A DNA stretch of 64,000 nucleotides from Rhizobium sp. R634 (GCF_002211305.1 NZ_LOKW01000001.1:372001-436000); one strand, 5' to 3'; numbered from the stretch's first letter, positions 10,500 through 19,722 are shown. Made by a program: numbers and translations. Notes: generated from the sequence alone by a model not told the origin.

Positions 10500-12128
10500 T
10501 CATTCGGCGTGCGGAGCCGGATGAATGAAAGGCCAGGGGCTTGCCTCGGATCCCTTTTCGATCTGAACCTCGATGAGCACGGGCTCATTGAGCGAGAGCG
10601 CTTTCTGCAATACCTCCCTCAATTCGCCGGGGCTCGTCGCCTTAAAGGATTTGACACCGAAGCTCTCGCCGAGAGCGACGAAATCAGGATTGGTCAGTTC
10701 CGAGCCGAGATAGCGGCCTTTGTAAGTCTGCTTCTGGTCGCGCAGCACGTTGCCATAGGCTGAATTGTTGAAGACGATGGCGACGACGGCGATCTTGTGC
10801 TGGACGGCGGTGGCAAGCTCCTGAACGCCGAACATGAAGCCGCCATCGCCGGAAACGGAGATAACTGATTTATCGGGGTTGGCGACCTTTACGCCGAGCG
10901 CCGTGTTGAAGCCGAAACCGAGATTGTCCTGATAGCCGCATGTCACATATTGGCGCGGGCCATAGACCGGGAAGGCAAAGCGGGCGGTGAAGCCCATCTG
11001 GCTGATTTCCTCGACGAAGAAGCCGTCTCTCGGTAGGGCCTCGCGAATGACCTCGAGATAGGCGAGCTGCGGCTGCACCGCCTGAAAACGAGATCTCGCC
11101 TCTTCATTCAGCTCGGCGAATTCGCGCGTCCGATTCTCGCAGCGGGTGCCTGCCAGCGCAGCGGCCAGTGCTCGCGTGCCATCTCCCGCATCGGAGACGA
11201 TGCCGACGTCGGGCTTGAGGCGGACCATCTCTGTGGGGTCGATATCGATGCGGATGATCTTGAGGCCTTTGGGCAGCCACTTCCACCGCATGAACTGCAA
11301 TTCGAGCCGGCTGCCGATGCCGATCAGCACATCGACCTTCTTCCAATATTCATAGGCGGCGATGAAATTCAGGTAGTTCGGATGGTCGTCGGGGACGATG
11401 CCCTTGCCGGAGCGATGGGAGGTGACTGGTGCCTGCAAGAGCTCCGCAAGTGCTGCGATGTCGGCGCCGGCATCCGCGGCGCCGCCGCCGACCATGATCA
11501 TCGGATTCCGAGCGCCTGAAATCAGCGCCGCCGCGGCGGCGATCTGGTCGGGATTGATGGCCGGATGAGGGGCTCTCGTGCCGAGTGGCAGGTCGGCTTC
11601 CGGACCGGATTGTCCGAACACATCCCACGGCGCTTCGACCGCTCCCGGACCCTGGCGGCCGGAGAGCATTTTGCCGACGACCTCCGATATGACGGGGCCG
11701 GTTTCGGACTGATGGTTGATGCGTTCCGCCGTCTTGGTGATCCCGCGCATGGTCGCGAGCTGGTCCGGCAGTTCGTGCAGCTGTCCTCTGCCTTGCCCGA
11801 TCAGATGGGACATGATGTTGCCGGTGACGCAGAGTACCGGCGCATTGGCGCCGTAAGCGGTGCAGAGAGCCGCGCCGGAATTGAGCACGCCGGGGCCGGG
11901 CACGACGGTATAGGCGCCAATTCGGCCGGTAGACTTGGCATAGCCGTAGGCCATGTAGGCGGCGCCCTGTTCATGCCTTGTGTGGATGAAGCGGATCTTA
12001 TCTGCGGCGCCGTAGAGGGCATCGTTGAAGTCATACATGTGGGCGCCCGGAATGCCGAAGACCGTGTCGATTCCATGGGCGACAAGCGAACGGGCGATCG
12101 CCTGGCCGGTCGTTTCGTTCTTGCTCAT
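10500..12128 (-). CDS. thiamine-diphosphate-dependent acetolactate synthase/decarboxylase-like enzyme
   Basis: A 542-residue ThDP enzyme of the acetolactate-synthase/benzoylformate-decarboxylase type: N-terminal pyrimidine-binding domain with the activating Glu53 (RHEQGA), a central Rossmann domain (about 190-330), and a C-terminal diphosphate domain with GDGGFMFGVQEL then VFNNSAYGN. Such proteins decarboxylate a 2-oxo acid and may ligate the product. Its start overlaps the stop of the aromatic-type aminotransferase gene (ATGA), so the two are probably coupled; an amino acid could be transaminated to its oxo acid and then decarboxylated. That pathway is inference. True biosynthetic acetolactate synthase is less likely because there is no small-subunit gene next to it. 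Confidence 0.85.
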   Translation of the reverse strand: MSKNETTGQAIARSLVAHGIDTVFGIPGAHMYDFNDALYGAADKIRFIHTRHEQGAAYMAYGYAKSTGRIGAYTVVPGPGVLNSGAALCTAYGANAPVLCVTGNIMSHLIGQGRGQLHELPDQLATMRGITKTAERINHQSETGPVISEVVGKMLSGRQGPGAVEAPWDVFGQSGPEADLPLGTRAPHPAINPDQIAAAAALISGARNPMIMVGGGAADAGADIAALAELLQAPVTSHRSGKGIVPDDHPNYLNFIAAYEYWKKVDVLIGIGSRLELQFMRWKWLPKGLKIIRIDIDPTEMVRLKPDVGIVSDAGDGTRALAAALAGTRCENRTREFAELNEEARSRFQAVQPQLAYLEVIREALPRDGFFVEEISQMGFTARFAFPVYGPRQYVTCGYQDNLGFGFNTALGVKVANPDKSVISVSGDGGFMFGVQELATAVQHKIAVVAIVFNNSAYGNVLRDQKQTYKGRYLGSELTNPDFVALGESFGVKSFKATSPGELREVLQKALSLNEPVLIEVQIEKGSEASPWPFIHPAPHAE

Positions 12129-13297
12129 TTCAGGCAGCCTTCGGCTTGGAGTGCGGTGACGATGGCGCCGGCGTCGGCCGGCTGCATGCCGGCAAGGTTC
12201 ATGCGCCCGGAATCGGCCATGTAGATGCCGTGCCTGGCGCGAAGCGCCGCTGCCGTTTCCCTTGATATGGAGAGATTGGAGAACAGGCCGCGCTGGCGGC
12301 TGATGAAGGCGAGATCGGGTGCTGCGGCGGCGAGCGCGGCACGATTGCCATTGACGCGCTCGCACATCTCTTCGAGCTCGGCACGCCACGTTGCCGACAT
12401 TTCGGCGCTTTCGAGAATGGTCCGGACGATGGCCGCGCCATGATCCGGCGGCATCGACCAGTTCACCCGGGCGAGGGCGGCCATATTGCTTTCGGCTTTC
12501 CCGATGTCACCGGCATTGCGGGTCATGACATAGAGCGCGCCGACACGCTCGCGATAGAGGCCGAAATTCTTGTCGCAGGAATAGGCGACCAGTGCCTCGT
12601 CGACCGCTTCGAGGATCATGCGCGTCGGCGCGGCATCCTGTTCGAGACAGTCGCCGAGCCCCTGATAGGCAAGATCGATGAAGGGCACGAGCTTGTGGGC
12701 GACGAGCAGTTCGGCAATTCGGCGCCACTCTTCCATGGTGAAATCGATGCCGGTCGGGTTGTGACAGCAGCCGTGAAGAAGCACGACATCGCCTTTATTG
12801 GCGGAAGACAGGGCCTCGACCACGCTTTCGAATTTCACCTGCTGCGAGGCGAGATCGACGAAGGGATATTCCTTTACGGTGAGGCGCGCCGAACCGAAAA
12901 TCGGCGCATGGTTGGGCCAGCTCGGCGTGCCCAGCAGAACCTTCGTTGATGGATTTGCCGCCTGGATGAGTTCAGCGCCGAGACGCAGCGCGCCGCTGCC
13001 GCCCGGCGTCTGGATGCCGACGAGACGCCCACCGAAGGCCGGCTGCCCGAAAATGATCGGCTGCAGCAGGCGAACGAACTGCAGATCGCCTTCCGGGCCG
13101 AGATATTTCTTGCTGTCCTGCGTCTCAAGAAGAAACTGCTCCGCCGCCTTCACGGCCCGCATGACCGGCGTGCGGCCCATGGCGTCACGATAGACGCCGA
13201 CGCCGAGGTCGATCTTTCCGGCGCGTTCGTCGGCCTGGAAGGCTTTGATGAGGGCAAGCAGGCTGTCGGCCGGCCGGTTATTCAGTTCTTCAAACAC
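12125..13297 (-). CDS. class I aspartate/aromatic amino-acid aminotransferase
   Basis: A PLP-dependent transaminase of 390 residues, a normal length for the aspartate/tyrosine (TyrB/TatA-like) subgroup. Visible landmarks are GVYRDAMGRTPVMRAVKAAE near the N-terminus, HGCCHNPTGID (about 175-185) with the Asn contacting PLP, DLAYQGLGD, and the Schiff-base Lys243 in SCDKNFGLYRERVGAL. It transfers amino groups from aspartate or aromatic amino acids to 2-oxoglutarate. It is the first gene of a two-gene unit with the ThDP enzyme and is divergent from an Lrp-type regulator 150 bases away, which is its likely regulator. Confidence 0.9.
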   Translation of the reverse strand: MFEELNNRPADSLLALIKAFQADERAGKIDLGVGVYRDAMGRTPVMRAVKAAEQFLLETQDSKKYLGPEGDLQFVRLLQPIIFGQPAFGGRLVGIQTPGGSGALRLGAELIQAANPSTKVLLGTPSWPNHAPIFGSARLTVKEYPFVDLASQQVKFESVVEALSSANKGDVVLLHGCCHNPTGIDFTMEEWRRIAELLVAHKLVPFIDLAYQGLGDCLEQDAAPTRMILEAVDEALVAYSCDKNFGLYRERVGALYVMTRNAGDIGKAESNMAALARVNWSMPPDHGAAIVRTILESAEMSATWRAELEEMCERVNGNRAALAAAAPDLAFISRQRGLFSNLSISRETAAALRARHGIYMADSGRMNLAGMQPADAGAIVTALQAEGCLK

Positions 13298-13447
13298 AGG
13301 TCCACCTCCGTTTTATCAGTTGTTTGGAGATTAACTGAAGTTTCGCGGCGAATTTCTGCGATTGTCTGCCTGTTTCACCGCATCGATGCAGACATTCTGC
13401 GTCAGAGGGCTATACTATGCCGAAATTCCCCTTATCTCGGGTATTTC

Positions 13448-13915
13448 ATGCTTGATCAGTTCGATATCAAATTGCTCGCGGCGCTTCAGCAGAACAGCGA
13501 GATGACGCAGGGCGAGCTGTCGCAGAAGGTCAATCTCTCCGCCACCCAATGCGCGCGCCGTTTGGAACGGCTGCGCAAGGAGCAATATATCCAGAGCGTC
13601 GTCGCCATCCTTAATCCCGCGAAACTGGGTTTCAGCGTCGTCGCCCATACGCTCGTCAGTCTGCGCGCGCATACGGAAGGCGGAAACGAGCGGCTCCATC
13701 GCTTCATCGAGACCGCGCCGGAGATCCTGGAATGTTATTCGCAGACCGGTGACGCCGATTTTCTGATGAAGGTGATGACGCGCGACCTCGACCATCTCAG
13801 CCAGTTTCTTGAACGAATGATCCGGGTCACCGACAATCTGGCCTCGGTCAAATCGAGCATCGTGCTCAAGACGCTCAAGAAGACGACCGCTCTGCCACTG
13901 CAAATCGTGACGTGA
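13448..13915 (+). CDS. Lrp/AsnC-family transcriptional regulator
   Basis: 155 residues with the Lrp/AsnC layout: an N-terminal winged helix-turn-helix (about 1-60: LDQFDIKLLAALQQNSEMTQ, then LSATQCARRLERLRKEQYI) and a C-terminal RAM ligand-binding domain (about 65-150) containing CYSQTGDADFLMKV, the usual effector-pocket segment. Members bind amino acids and assemble as octamers on DNA. It is divergent from the aminotransferase/ThDP unit, which is the natural target; an aromatic or branched amino acid would be the expected effector (inference). The ATG at 13448 follows TTTC without a strong ribosome site. Confidence 0.92.
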   Translation: MLDQFDIKLLAALQQNSEMTQGELSQKVNLSATQCARRLERLRKEQYIQSVVAILNPAKLGFSVVAHTLVSLRAHTEGGNERLHRFIETAPEILECYSQTGDADFLMKVMTRDLDHLSQFLERMIRVTDNLASVKSSIVLKTLKKTTALPLQIVT

Positions 13916-14041
13916 GCGTGTCAGCGCATGGAAGTTGCCGCGCAGGCAGAGCGACACGCATACCGAACTTGCCAAAACCTACCAAGACCCGATAGCCAAG
14001 ACGTCATGATCTCTGCGTATTGATACCGGGAGAACTCTTAA

Positions 14042-14833
14042 ATGGCATACAAGCGGCGGCTTTTTTGGCTCGCTCTGATCGTGGCTGTGCTTTCCTGGCC
14101 GGCCTGGATCGCTTGGCAGTGGCACGCCGAGCATCAGATCTACGCCGATCCGGAAGACCCCGCGCTGACCATCACACCTCAGCACATCGAGGCATTGCGG
14201 AAACTGCAGTTTGCGTGGAATACTTCGATCGAAAGCGGGGGGCCTGTCGTCAATCCAGTCGCTCCATATGGCAGCGACGATGTGGACGCTGATCTCGGCC
14301 CGATCATCGGCACGAGTGATCGAATTGCTATCGCTCGATTTCACCGCGAAGTCTCGACGCTGCTGACTTGGGCTCTTGCGAATTGCGGGCTAGCGGACGG
14401 ACAATATCGCCTCGACCATCTTGATAATGCGACGATGCAACGCCGGCTTCTGAACGATCTCGCTGGATTGCCGGGCGCACGGATTGGTTCATATCTGGCA
14501 GAAATGCCACGCCTTGAGCCAGACGGCTATTTTCAATTCACCCGCCAGCATCTCCAACTCCTGCACCACCTGAGATTCGAATGGCCGGACAGCCAGATCA
14601 TCTCGATCGTCGCCGGTGAAGGCTATCCGGCGCCCGTGGTCAATTTCAAGCGCCCGTTCGGCGACATGAGCGCTTTTGAAATCGATATGGCCGCGATTCT
14701 GGGCCAGCCTCGCCCCGTTCTCGACCATGTTGATCCACTACTGAATCGTTACTATTGGGAAATGTGGCCGGCGCTGCAGGTATTCGTGCAGAACGTTCGC
14801 CTGGACGCGGCAAAGTCGGCCTGCGTGGACTAG
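14042..14833 (+). CDS. membrane-anchored protein of unknown function
   Basis: A 263-residue protein not assigned to any family. It opens with a positively charged stretch and one hydrophobic segment (residues 6-26, RLFWLALIVAVLSWPAWIAW), which probably acts as an N-terminal anchor leaving the rest in the periplasm. The remainder is mixed helix with an aromatic-rich C-terminus (YYWEMWPALQVFVQNV). A GGGAG ribosome site sits eight bases before the ATG. Its stop codon is the first triplet of a RIME-like repeat. It stands alone between the Lrp gene and the convergent iron transporter genes. Confidence 0.7.
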   Translation: MAYKRRLFWLALIVAVLSWPAWIAWQWHAEHQIYADPEDPALTITPQHIEALRKLQFAWNTSIESGGPVVNPVAPYGSDDVDADLGPIIGTSDRIAIARFHREVSTLLTWALANCGLADGQYRLDHLDNATMQRRLLNDLAGLPGARIGSYLAEMPRLEPDGYFQFTRQHLQLLHHLRFEWPDSQIISIVAGEGYPAPVVNFKRPFGDMSAFEIDMAAILGQPRPVLDHVDPLLNRYYWEMWPALQVFVQNVRLDAAKSACVD

Positions 14834-14946
14834 AGCACCATGCCGAAAAGTGTGAGCGGTTTTCGGACAACATCATGCTCTAACTCTTTAAATTTAGAAC
14901 AGGATTCAGATTTTAGGCCTATCGGGCCTATAATCATCCTGTTCTA
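14831..14946. repeat. RIME-like intergenic palindromic element
   Basis: Two nested inverted repeats in tandem: TAGAGCA (14831-14837) with TGCTCTA (14876-14882), and TAGAACAGGAT (14895-14905) with ATCCTGTTCTA (14936-14946), the latter containing an inner GGCCTATCGGGCC hairpin. The composition and ends resemble the Rhizobium-specific intergenic mosaic elements (RIME). It begins at the stop codon of the upstream gene and may also act as the terminator between two convergent genes. Confidence 0.7.
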
Positions 14947-14953
14947 GTCGCTC

Positions 14954-15715
14954 TCACTTGAGATAGTGGATGTGCGGGCGGGAATGATAGGGCGAGGCTT
15001 CGACGCGCGCCTCGATCGAGAAGACCTCGCGCAGAAGCTTTTCGCTCAGCACATCCTCAGGCGCGCCGGAGGCGACGATCCTGCCCTGCTGCATGATGAC
15101 AAGCTCATCGCAGAACATGGCGGCATGGTTGAGATCGTGCAGGGCGACGATGCTGGTGATCGGCAGGCCGGAGACGAGCCGCATCAGGCCGATCTGGTGC
15201 TGGATATCGAGATGGTTCGTGGGTTCGTCGAGGATCAGCTCCTGCGGCGACTGGGCGAGCGCCCTGGCGATGTGGGTGCGCTGCTTTTCGCCGCCCGACA
15301 GGCTCTGCCAGCGGTCGTCGCGCTTCTCCGCCATGCCAGCGCGGACGAGTGCCGCTTCGACGGCCTCTTCGTCAATCCTGGTCCAGCTTGAGAACATGGA
15401 GCGGTGCGGAAACCTTCCGAGCTTGACGACGTCGACGACCTTCAGATTGGCATTGGTCGTGGCGTGCTGCTCGACGAAGGCGATACGCCGGGCGATCGAG
15501 CGGCGGCTGATCTTGCCGATATCGCTGCGGTCGAGCGTGACGCGGCCGGAATGCGGCCGCTTGAGGCCGGCGAGAAGCCTGAGCAGCGAGGTCTTTCCGG
15601 AGCCGTTCGGCCCGAGCAGGCCGAGCATCCGGCCGGGCTGCGCCTCCATCGAGACGCCGTCCAGAATGGTCTTCCTGCCAATTTTCCAGGTGAGGTTGTC
15701 GGCCTTGATGCTCAT
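14954..15715 (-). CDS. iron-complex type ABC transporter, ATP-binding protein (FecE-like)
   Basis: A 253-residue ABC ATPase. Walker A is GPNGSGKTS (about 35-43), the signature is LSGGEKQRTHIARALAQ (about 140-156), and Walker B is LILDEPTNHLD. The sequence order and length fit the FecE/BtuD/FhuC group that powers import of ferric siderophores, haem or cobalamin. Its start overlaps the stop of the permease gene (ATGA), so it is the last of three coupled genes. The substrate is not determined by the sequence. Confidence 0.93.
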   Translation of the reverse strand: MSIKADNLTWKIGRKTILDGVSMEAQPGRMLGLLGPNGSGKTSLLRLLAGLKRPHSGRVTLDRSDIGKISRRSIARRIAFVEQHATTNANLKVVDVVKLGRFPHRSMFSSWTRIDEEAVEAALVRAGMAEKRDDRWQSLSGGEKQRTHIARALAQSPQELILDEPTNHLDIQHQIGLMRLVSGLPITSIVALHDLNHAAMFCDELVIMQQGRIVASGAPEDVLSEKLLREVFSIEARVEASPYHSRPHIHYLK

Positions 15716-16752
15716 GACGCGCGCTGGAACCGGTAGAGGATGATCGAGAAGAAGGGAACGCCGACCAGCGCCGTGACGACGCCGATCGGCAGGATCTGGC
15801 CGGGAATGAGGGCGCGCGCGGCGATATCGGCGAACACCATGAAGATGGCGCCTGTGATGGCGCAGGCCGGCAGGAGGCGGATATGGAGCGGTCCGACGAC
15901 AAACCGGGCGACATGCGGCACGACGAGGCCGACGAAGCCGATCGAGCCGACCATGCTGACGATCGTCGCCGTCATCATCGCGGTGAGCGCGAACAGCGCC
16001 ATGCGGGCACGGCCGACATTGACGCCGAGAGAGGAGGCGGCTTCGTCGCCGAACGCGAAGGCGTCGAGCACGCGGGCGTAGAGCAGACAGGCGGCAAGGC
16101 CGAAGCCGACGACGACCGAGACCAGCGCGAATTCCGGCCAGCGCACGCCGCCGAAACTGCCGAGCAGCCAGAACATGACGTCGCGGGCCTGCTGCGCATT
16201 GGCCGAGGTGGTGACAATATAGGAGGTCGAGGCGTTGAAGAGCTGCGATGCGGCGACACCGGCAAGGATGGTGCGGTCCGCGCCGCCGCGCGTGCCGTTT
16301 GACAGCAGCGCCACGAAGAAGAAGGCTGCGAATGCGCCGGCAAAGGCGCCTGCCGACAGCGACACCGCGCCGGCGCCGAGGCCCAGGATGACGATCGCGA
16401 CGGCGCCGGTGGAGGCTCCGGCGGAGATGCCGAGCACATAGGGTTCGGCGAGGGGATTGCGCAGCAGCGACTGCATGACGGCGCCCGACAGCGCCAGCCC
16501 CGCGCCGCAGAAGGCGGCGACGAGCGCCCGGCTCAGGCGATAATCCCAGATGACAGTCTCATGGATGCGGTTGAGCTCGACCGAGGTCCAGCCCAGCCGG
16601 TTGGTGACGGCGGAAAACGTGGTCGCGAGGGGGATCGGCAGATCGCCGATCCCGACGCTGACGCCGATGGCGACAGCGATGAGGCAGAGGGAAGCCAGGA
16701 GCAGTGCGGTGAGCGCTCCCAGCTGCCGGAAGAGACGGCCCGCCTCGGTCAC
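15712..16752 (-). CDS. iron-complex type ABC transporter, FecCD-family permease
   Basis: 346 residues, almost entirely hydrophobic, with the FecCD/BtuC landmarks: RLSRALVAAFCGAGLALSG followed by QSLLRNPLAEPYVLGIS (about 90-112), and near the C-terminus GSIGFVGLVVPHVARF. About ten membrane segments are expected, forming a homodimeric inner-membrane channel with the FecE-like ATPase. Start and stop both overlap neighbouring genes by the ATGA arrangement. Confidence 0.93.
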   Translation of the reverse strand: MTEAGRLFRQLGALTALLLASLCLIAVAIGVSVGIGDLPIPLATTFSAVTNRLGWTSVELNRIHETVIWDYRLSRALVAAFCGAGLALSGAVMQSLLRNPLAEPYVLGISAGASTGAVAIVILGLGAGAVSLSAGAFAGAFAAFFFVALLSNGTRGGADRTILAGVAASQLFNASTSYIVTTSANAQQARDVMFWLLGSFGGVRWPEFALVSVVVGFGLAACLLYARVLDAFAFGDEAASSLGVNVGRARMALFALTAMMTATIVSMVGSIGFVGLVVPHVARFVVGPLHIRLLPACAITGAIFMVFADIAARALIPGQILPIGVVTALVGVPFFSIILYRFQRAS

Positions 16753-17792
16753 TTCAGCAGGCCGAGGGCTTTCAGCTGCTCGGCCACCTGTTCGGCGCCG
16801 TAGATCGTGCGGATGGTCGGGTTCATCGCCTGGCCGTCCATGACGACAAGCGCCTTGTTCTTGACGGCAGGGATCTGGCTGACGGCGGGATCGGTGTTCA
16901 GGAAGTTGATCTTGGCCTCAGGCTTGTCGAGCTCCCAGCGGTTGCGATCGAGGCTGGCGACGACGACGACATCGGGATTGGAGGCGATGATGCCTTCCCA
17001 GCCGATGGTCGGCCATTCCGCTGCCGCGTCGATCGCATTGCGTCCCCCGAGCAGATCGGCGATGAAGCCGGAGGCGCTGTTCTTGCCACCCACATAGGCA
17101 TCGGCCGACGGGCTGGGGCTGGAAAACCAGAAGACGTAGGACAGTTTCTGGCCGTCCTTGGCAACGCTTCCGCGCAGCTTGGCTTCACGCGCCTTGAAAT
17201 CGCCGATCAGCGCCTGGCCGCGATCGGCGACGTCGAAGATCTGAGAAAGTTCGTCGATCTCCTTGTAGAGAAGATCCATGTTCCACAGCTCGCCGCGGCT
17301 GCCATACTGATCCTTGACACCCTTGGTGCTGAGGCAGGTGCTGGGCGACAGATAGGTTGAAACACCGACCTTGTCGAAATCCTCGCGTTTGGCGACCTTG
17401 CTGTTCGGCCCGACGAGGCTCGGCAAAGCCACCGCCACGAAGTCGGGATTCTCGGCGAGCATGGATTCGAAAGTCGGCATCTCGACCGTGAGAAGCTTGA
17501 CCTTGGCATTGGCCTCGGCGAGCTGCGGCAGAACCTTGCTGGGCCAGAAGGCGGTGCCGACCATCTTGTCCTGAAGGCCGAGCAGCAGCAGGATTTCTGC
17601 GCTGTTCTGGCCGAGGCCGATCGCCCGCTCGGGCGCCTTCTTGAAGGTCACCTCAGCGCCGCAGTTTTCCAGCGTCAGCGGGTAGGCCGTCGAGCCGGCG
17701 AAGGACGGCGTTGCGGCAAGACCGATCAGGGCGGAGAGGCCGCAGGCGGCCAGAAGTGATTTGAAGCTGGTCACGTAAAAATCCCGGTGCAT
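16749..17792 (-). CDS. iron-complex type ABC transporter, periplasmic binding protein
   Basis: About 347 residues with a cleavable signal peptide (hydrophobic core SLLAACGLSALIGLAA, likely cut after SFA) and a TroA/FepB-type binding fold (ERAIGLGQNSAEILLLLGL near residue 60). It delivers a ferric-siderophore-like ligand to the permease. The ATG at 17792 is used; an in-frame GTG at 17774 after a GGGA stretch is nearly as good. It is the first gene of the transporter operon, so the promoter should lie in 17793-17927. I see no clear Fur/RirA-type box there. An outer-membrane receptor gene is not adjacent. Confidence 0.9.
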   Translation of the reverse strand: MHRDFYVTSFKSLLAACGLSALIGLAATPSFAGSTAYPLTLENCGAEVTFKKAPERAIGLGQNSAEILLLLGLQDKMVGTAFWPSKVLPQLAEANAKVKLLTVEMPTFESMLAENPDFVAVALPSLVGPNSKVAKREDFDKVGVSTYLSPSTCLSTKGVKDQYGSRGELWNMDLLYKEIDELSQIFDVADRGQALIGDFKAREAKLRGSVAKDGQKLSYVFWFSSPSPSADAYVGGKNSASGFIADLLGGRNAIDAAAEWPTIGWEGIIASNPDVVVVASLDRNRWELDKPEAKINFLNTDPAVSQIPAVKNKALVVMDGQAMNPTIRTIYGAEQVAEQLKALGLLK

Positions 17793-17927
17793 AAGTGTCT
17801 GCGGCCGCCCTATAGCCACAGGAACCGCCGGGAAACAAGACCAAATTGATCAACTTATCGCAAAAATCGACAGCGCAGGGCATCTCAGGCGGATGGCCTG
17901 CTACCGCAAGGCGTCTGAACCCTTGCC

Positions 17928-18791
17928 CTACCCGTTTTCGAGAATCCTCCGGATGGCCTGCGAGAGCGCTTTCGGATTCTCCTCGGCCACGTGGTGGCCA
18001 CTGTCTATGCCGAAGCCGCGCACGTCATTTGCCCAGTTGCGCCAGATGGCGGCCGGGTCGCCATAGATCTGCTCCATGTCGTCGCGGAGCGACCAGAGGC
18101 AGAGCATGGGGCAGGTCACTTTGCGGCCGGCGTCGTGGTCCTCGCGGTCGTGGACATGGTCGATGCTGAGGCCGGCGCGGTAATCCTCGATCATCCCATG
18201 GACGACACGCGGGTCGTGGATGACGTCGATGAGGTCGTCATAGGCCGGCTTGCCCATCAGCGCCGGCGAGAGTTTGTCGTACCACGCCAGGGGATCGGCC
18301 GAGATCGCCCGCTCCGGCTTTTCCTTCTGGGCGAAGAAGAACCAGTGATACCAGTCTCTCGCAAACTTCCAGTCGGCGCGTTCGAGATGTTCGATGACGG
18401 GGATGCCGTCGGCGATGACGAGCTTCCTCACGCGATCGGGATGGTCCATCGCCATGCGGAAGGCGGTCAGGCTTCCGCGGTCGTGGCCGACCACGGCGAA
18501 GGTTTCGTGCCCCAGTCGCCGCATCAATTCGACCAGGGCTTCGGCCTTGGCGCGCTTGGAGGAATTTCGGCTGTCAGGAGCATCGGCCGGCTGATAGGAA
18601 CGGCCGAAACCGGGCAGGTCGGGACAGACGATGGTGTAATCGGGTGAAAGCAGATCCGCTACCTTGCCCCAGGTCATATGTGTCCTGGGATGGCCGTGGA
18701 GCAGAAGAACGGCGGGTCCTGAGCCGCCGATGCGGACGCGAAGCGGACCCGGCCCGACATCGACAGCCTCAAGAGAAAAGCCTTCGAACAT
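17928..18791 (-). CDS. alpha/beta hydrolase of the haloacetate dehalogenase type
   Basis: A 287-residue alpha/beta hydrolase. HGHPRTHMTW forms the oxyanion region, and GHDRGS carries an Asp nucleophile (Asp104) rather than Ser, with Asp128 (LVIADGIP) and a C-terminal His in DSGHH. This triad and numbering fit fluoroacetate dehalogenase, as does YHWFF near 150, the halide-binding region. From family knowledge, a pair of arginines (D-R-x-x-R) grips the substrate carboxylate; here the second position is Leu108, so the substrate may not be a simple haloacetate. It lies two bases behind a small gene in a three-gene unit headed by a stress-type promoter. Confidence 0.82.
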   Translation of the reverse strand: MFEGFSLEAVDVGPGPLRVRIGGSGPAVLLLHGHPRTHMTWGKVADLLSPDYTIVCPDLPGFGRSYQPADAPDSRNSSKRAKAEALVELMRRLGHETFAVVGHDRGSLTAFRMAMDHPDRVRKLVIADGIPVIEHLERADWKFARDWYHWFFFAQKEKPERAISADPLAWYDKLSPALMGKPAYDDLIDVIHDPRVVHGMIEDYRAGLSIDHVHDREDHDAGRKVTCPMLCLWSLRDDMEQIYGDPAAIWRNWANDVRGFGIDSGHHVAEENPKALSQAIRRILENG

Positions 18792-18793
18792 GC

Positions 18794-19075
18794 TCAGCTA
18801 AGCTTTCCTACGAGCTTGGCATAGTCAGAAAACGTCGCTCCTTCGCCCTTCCGGCCCGCGTCGCCGGCCAGCTTCAGCACACGGATCGGAAACAGGATGG
18901 CTGCAAGGTTGGCGCCCGACAGCTCATGGTCGTCATCCTCCTCGATCGCCTTTTGCGCTTTGGAGAGTGCGGCATTGATTTCTTCGCGGGTGAGCAATTC
19001 CTTCTCGGCGATCGCGTCGCAAATCGAGGCCATCGCCATGATCAAGCCCTTGAGCTGCAGATTGGCAGTATTCAT
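18794..19075 (-). CDS. small helical protein of unknown function
   Basis: 93 residues, mainly helical and acidic in the middle (KAIEEDDDHELSG, about 43-55), with no recognisable domain or signal peptide. The ATG at 19075 follows a GGGGG tract at suitable spacing. It sits between two same-strand genes with gaps of 26 and 2 bases, so it is very likely cotranscribed with the dehalogenase-like hydrolase and the 150-residue protein. Confidence 0.75.
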   Translation of the reverse strand: MNTANLQLKGLIMAMASICDAIAEKELLTREEINAALSKAQKAIEEDDDHELSGANLAAILFPIRVLKLAGDAGRKGEGATFSDYAKLVGKLS

Positions 19076-19101
19076 TGAGAACCCCCAGGTAAAGAAGAAG
19101 C

Positions 19102-19554
19102 CTAGTCCGGCTGGACCGGCCGGATCGTGTCGACAGATATCGTACCGTCGAGGACGCCGCGCTTGATATCGCGCCTGTTCCGGTCGATCTCGATCACAGT
19201 ATAAAGCTTGTCGTCTCGAAATGCGCTGGCATTTGTCGTCGTAACGTCCTCGGCGGGTGCGGCGTCCACTTCCATGAAATCGAGTTCGCGTGCGGCGGCG
19301 ACGATCCTGGCATCGCCGGGTGTGCGGGCGGCCACCACGATGGTGCCATGGTTCGGGGCGTTATCCCATCTCGGATCGTCGGGCTTGGCGATCGGCTCCA
19401 GCCGGTAGATGTTGAGCATTTCGCCGCCGGCTTCCGGCGCCGCTTCCGCAGCGGCATCCTGCATCTGCGCCTGGCTCTCGACTGAGCGCCCGAAGGTGGT
19501 TGCGCTGGTCGCGTTGTTGATCTCGTCCTTGCCTGTTCTTGAGACGTTCGACAT
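19102..19554 (-). CDS. unknown protein, first gene of a putative stress operon
   Basis: 150 residues, not recognised. The first 45 residues are polar and low-complexity (rich in Ala, Glu, Gln, Ser, probably disordered). The rest looks folded, with alternating beta/alpha character ([20 protein letters not shown], then [21 protein letters not shown]). No signal peptide. AAGGAGAG lies just upstream of the ATG at 19554, a strong ribosome site. A good GGAAC-N17-CGTT promoter match lies immediately upstream, so it is probably induced with the two genes that follow. Confidence 0.8.
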   Translation of the reverse strand: MSNVSRTGKDEINNATSATTFGRSVESQAQMQDAAAEAAPEAGGEMLNIYRLEPIAKPDDPRWDNAPNHGTIVVAARTPGDARIVAAARELDFMEVDAAPAEDVTTTNASAFRDDKLYTVIEIDRNRRDIKRGVLDGTISVDTIRPVQPD

Positions 19555-19577
19555 GTCGCTCTCCTTGTCAGGACGGA

Positions 19578-19603
19578 AACGACGGCCGGCCGGAAACTGT
19601 TCC
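19578..19603 (-). promoter_or_regulatory. putative EcfG/RpoE2-type promoter
   Basis: On the minus strand GGAAC (19603-19599), 17 bases, then CGTT (19581-19578). This is a full match to the general-stress consensus including the C of CGTT. The start codon of the downstream gene at 19554 lies about 24 bases away. Confidence 0.7.
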
Positions 19604-19722
19604 CGCGCAGGCCAAGTTTGACCGTTGACGTTGGATTAGGCCTATCGCTGCAACCCTGCGGCACACCCATACCCTTTTTCCAGTCGCGCACTAATTATCT
19701 TCGTTCGAACAGGGGGGATTCC

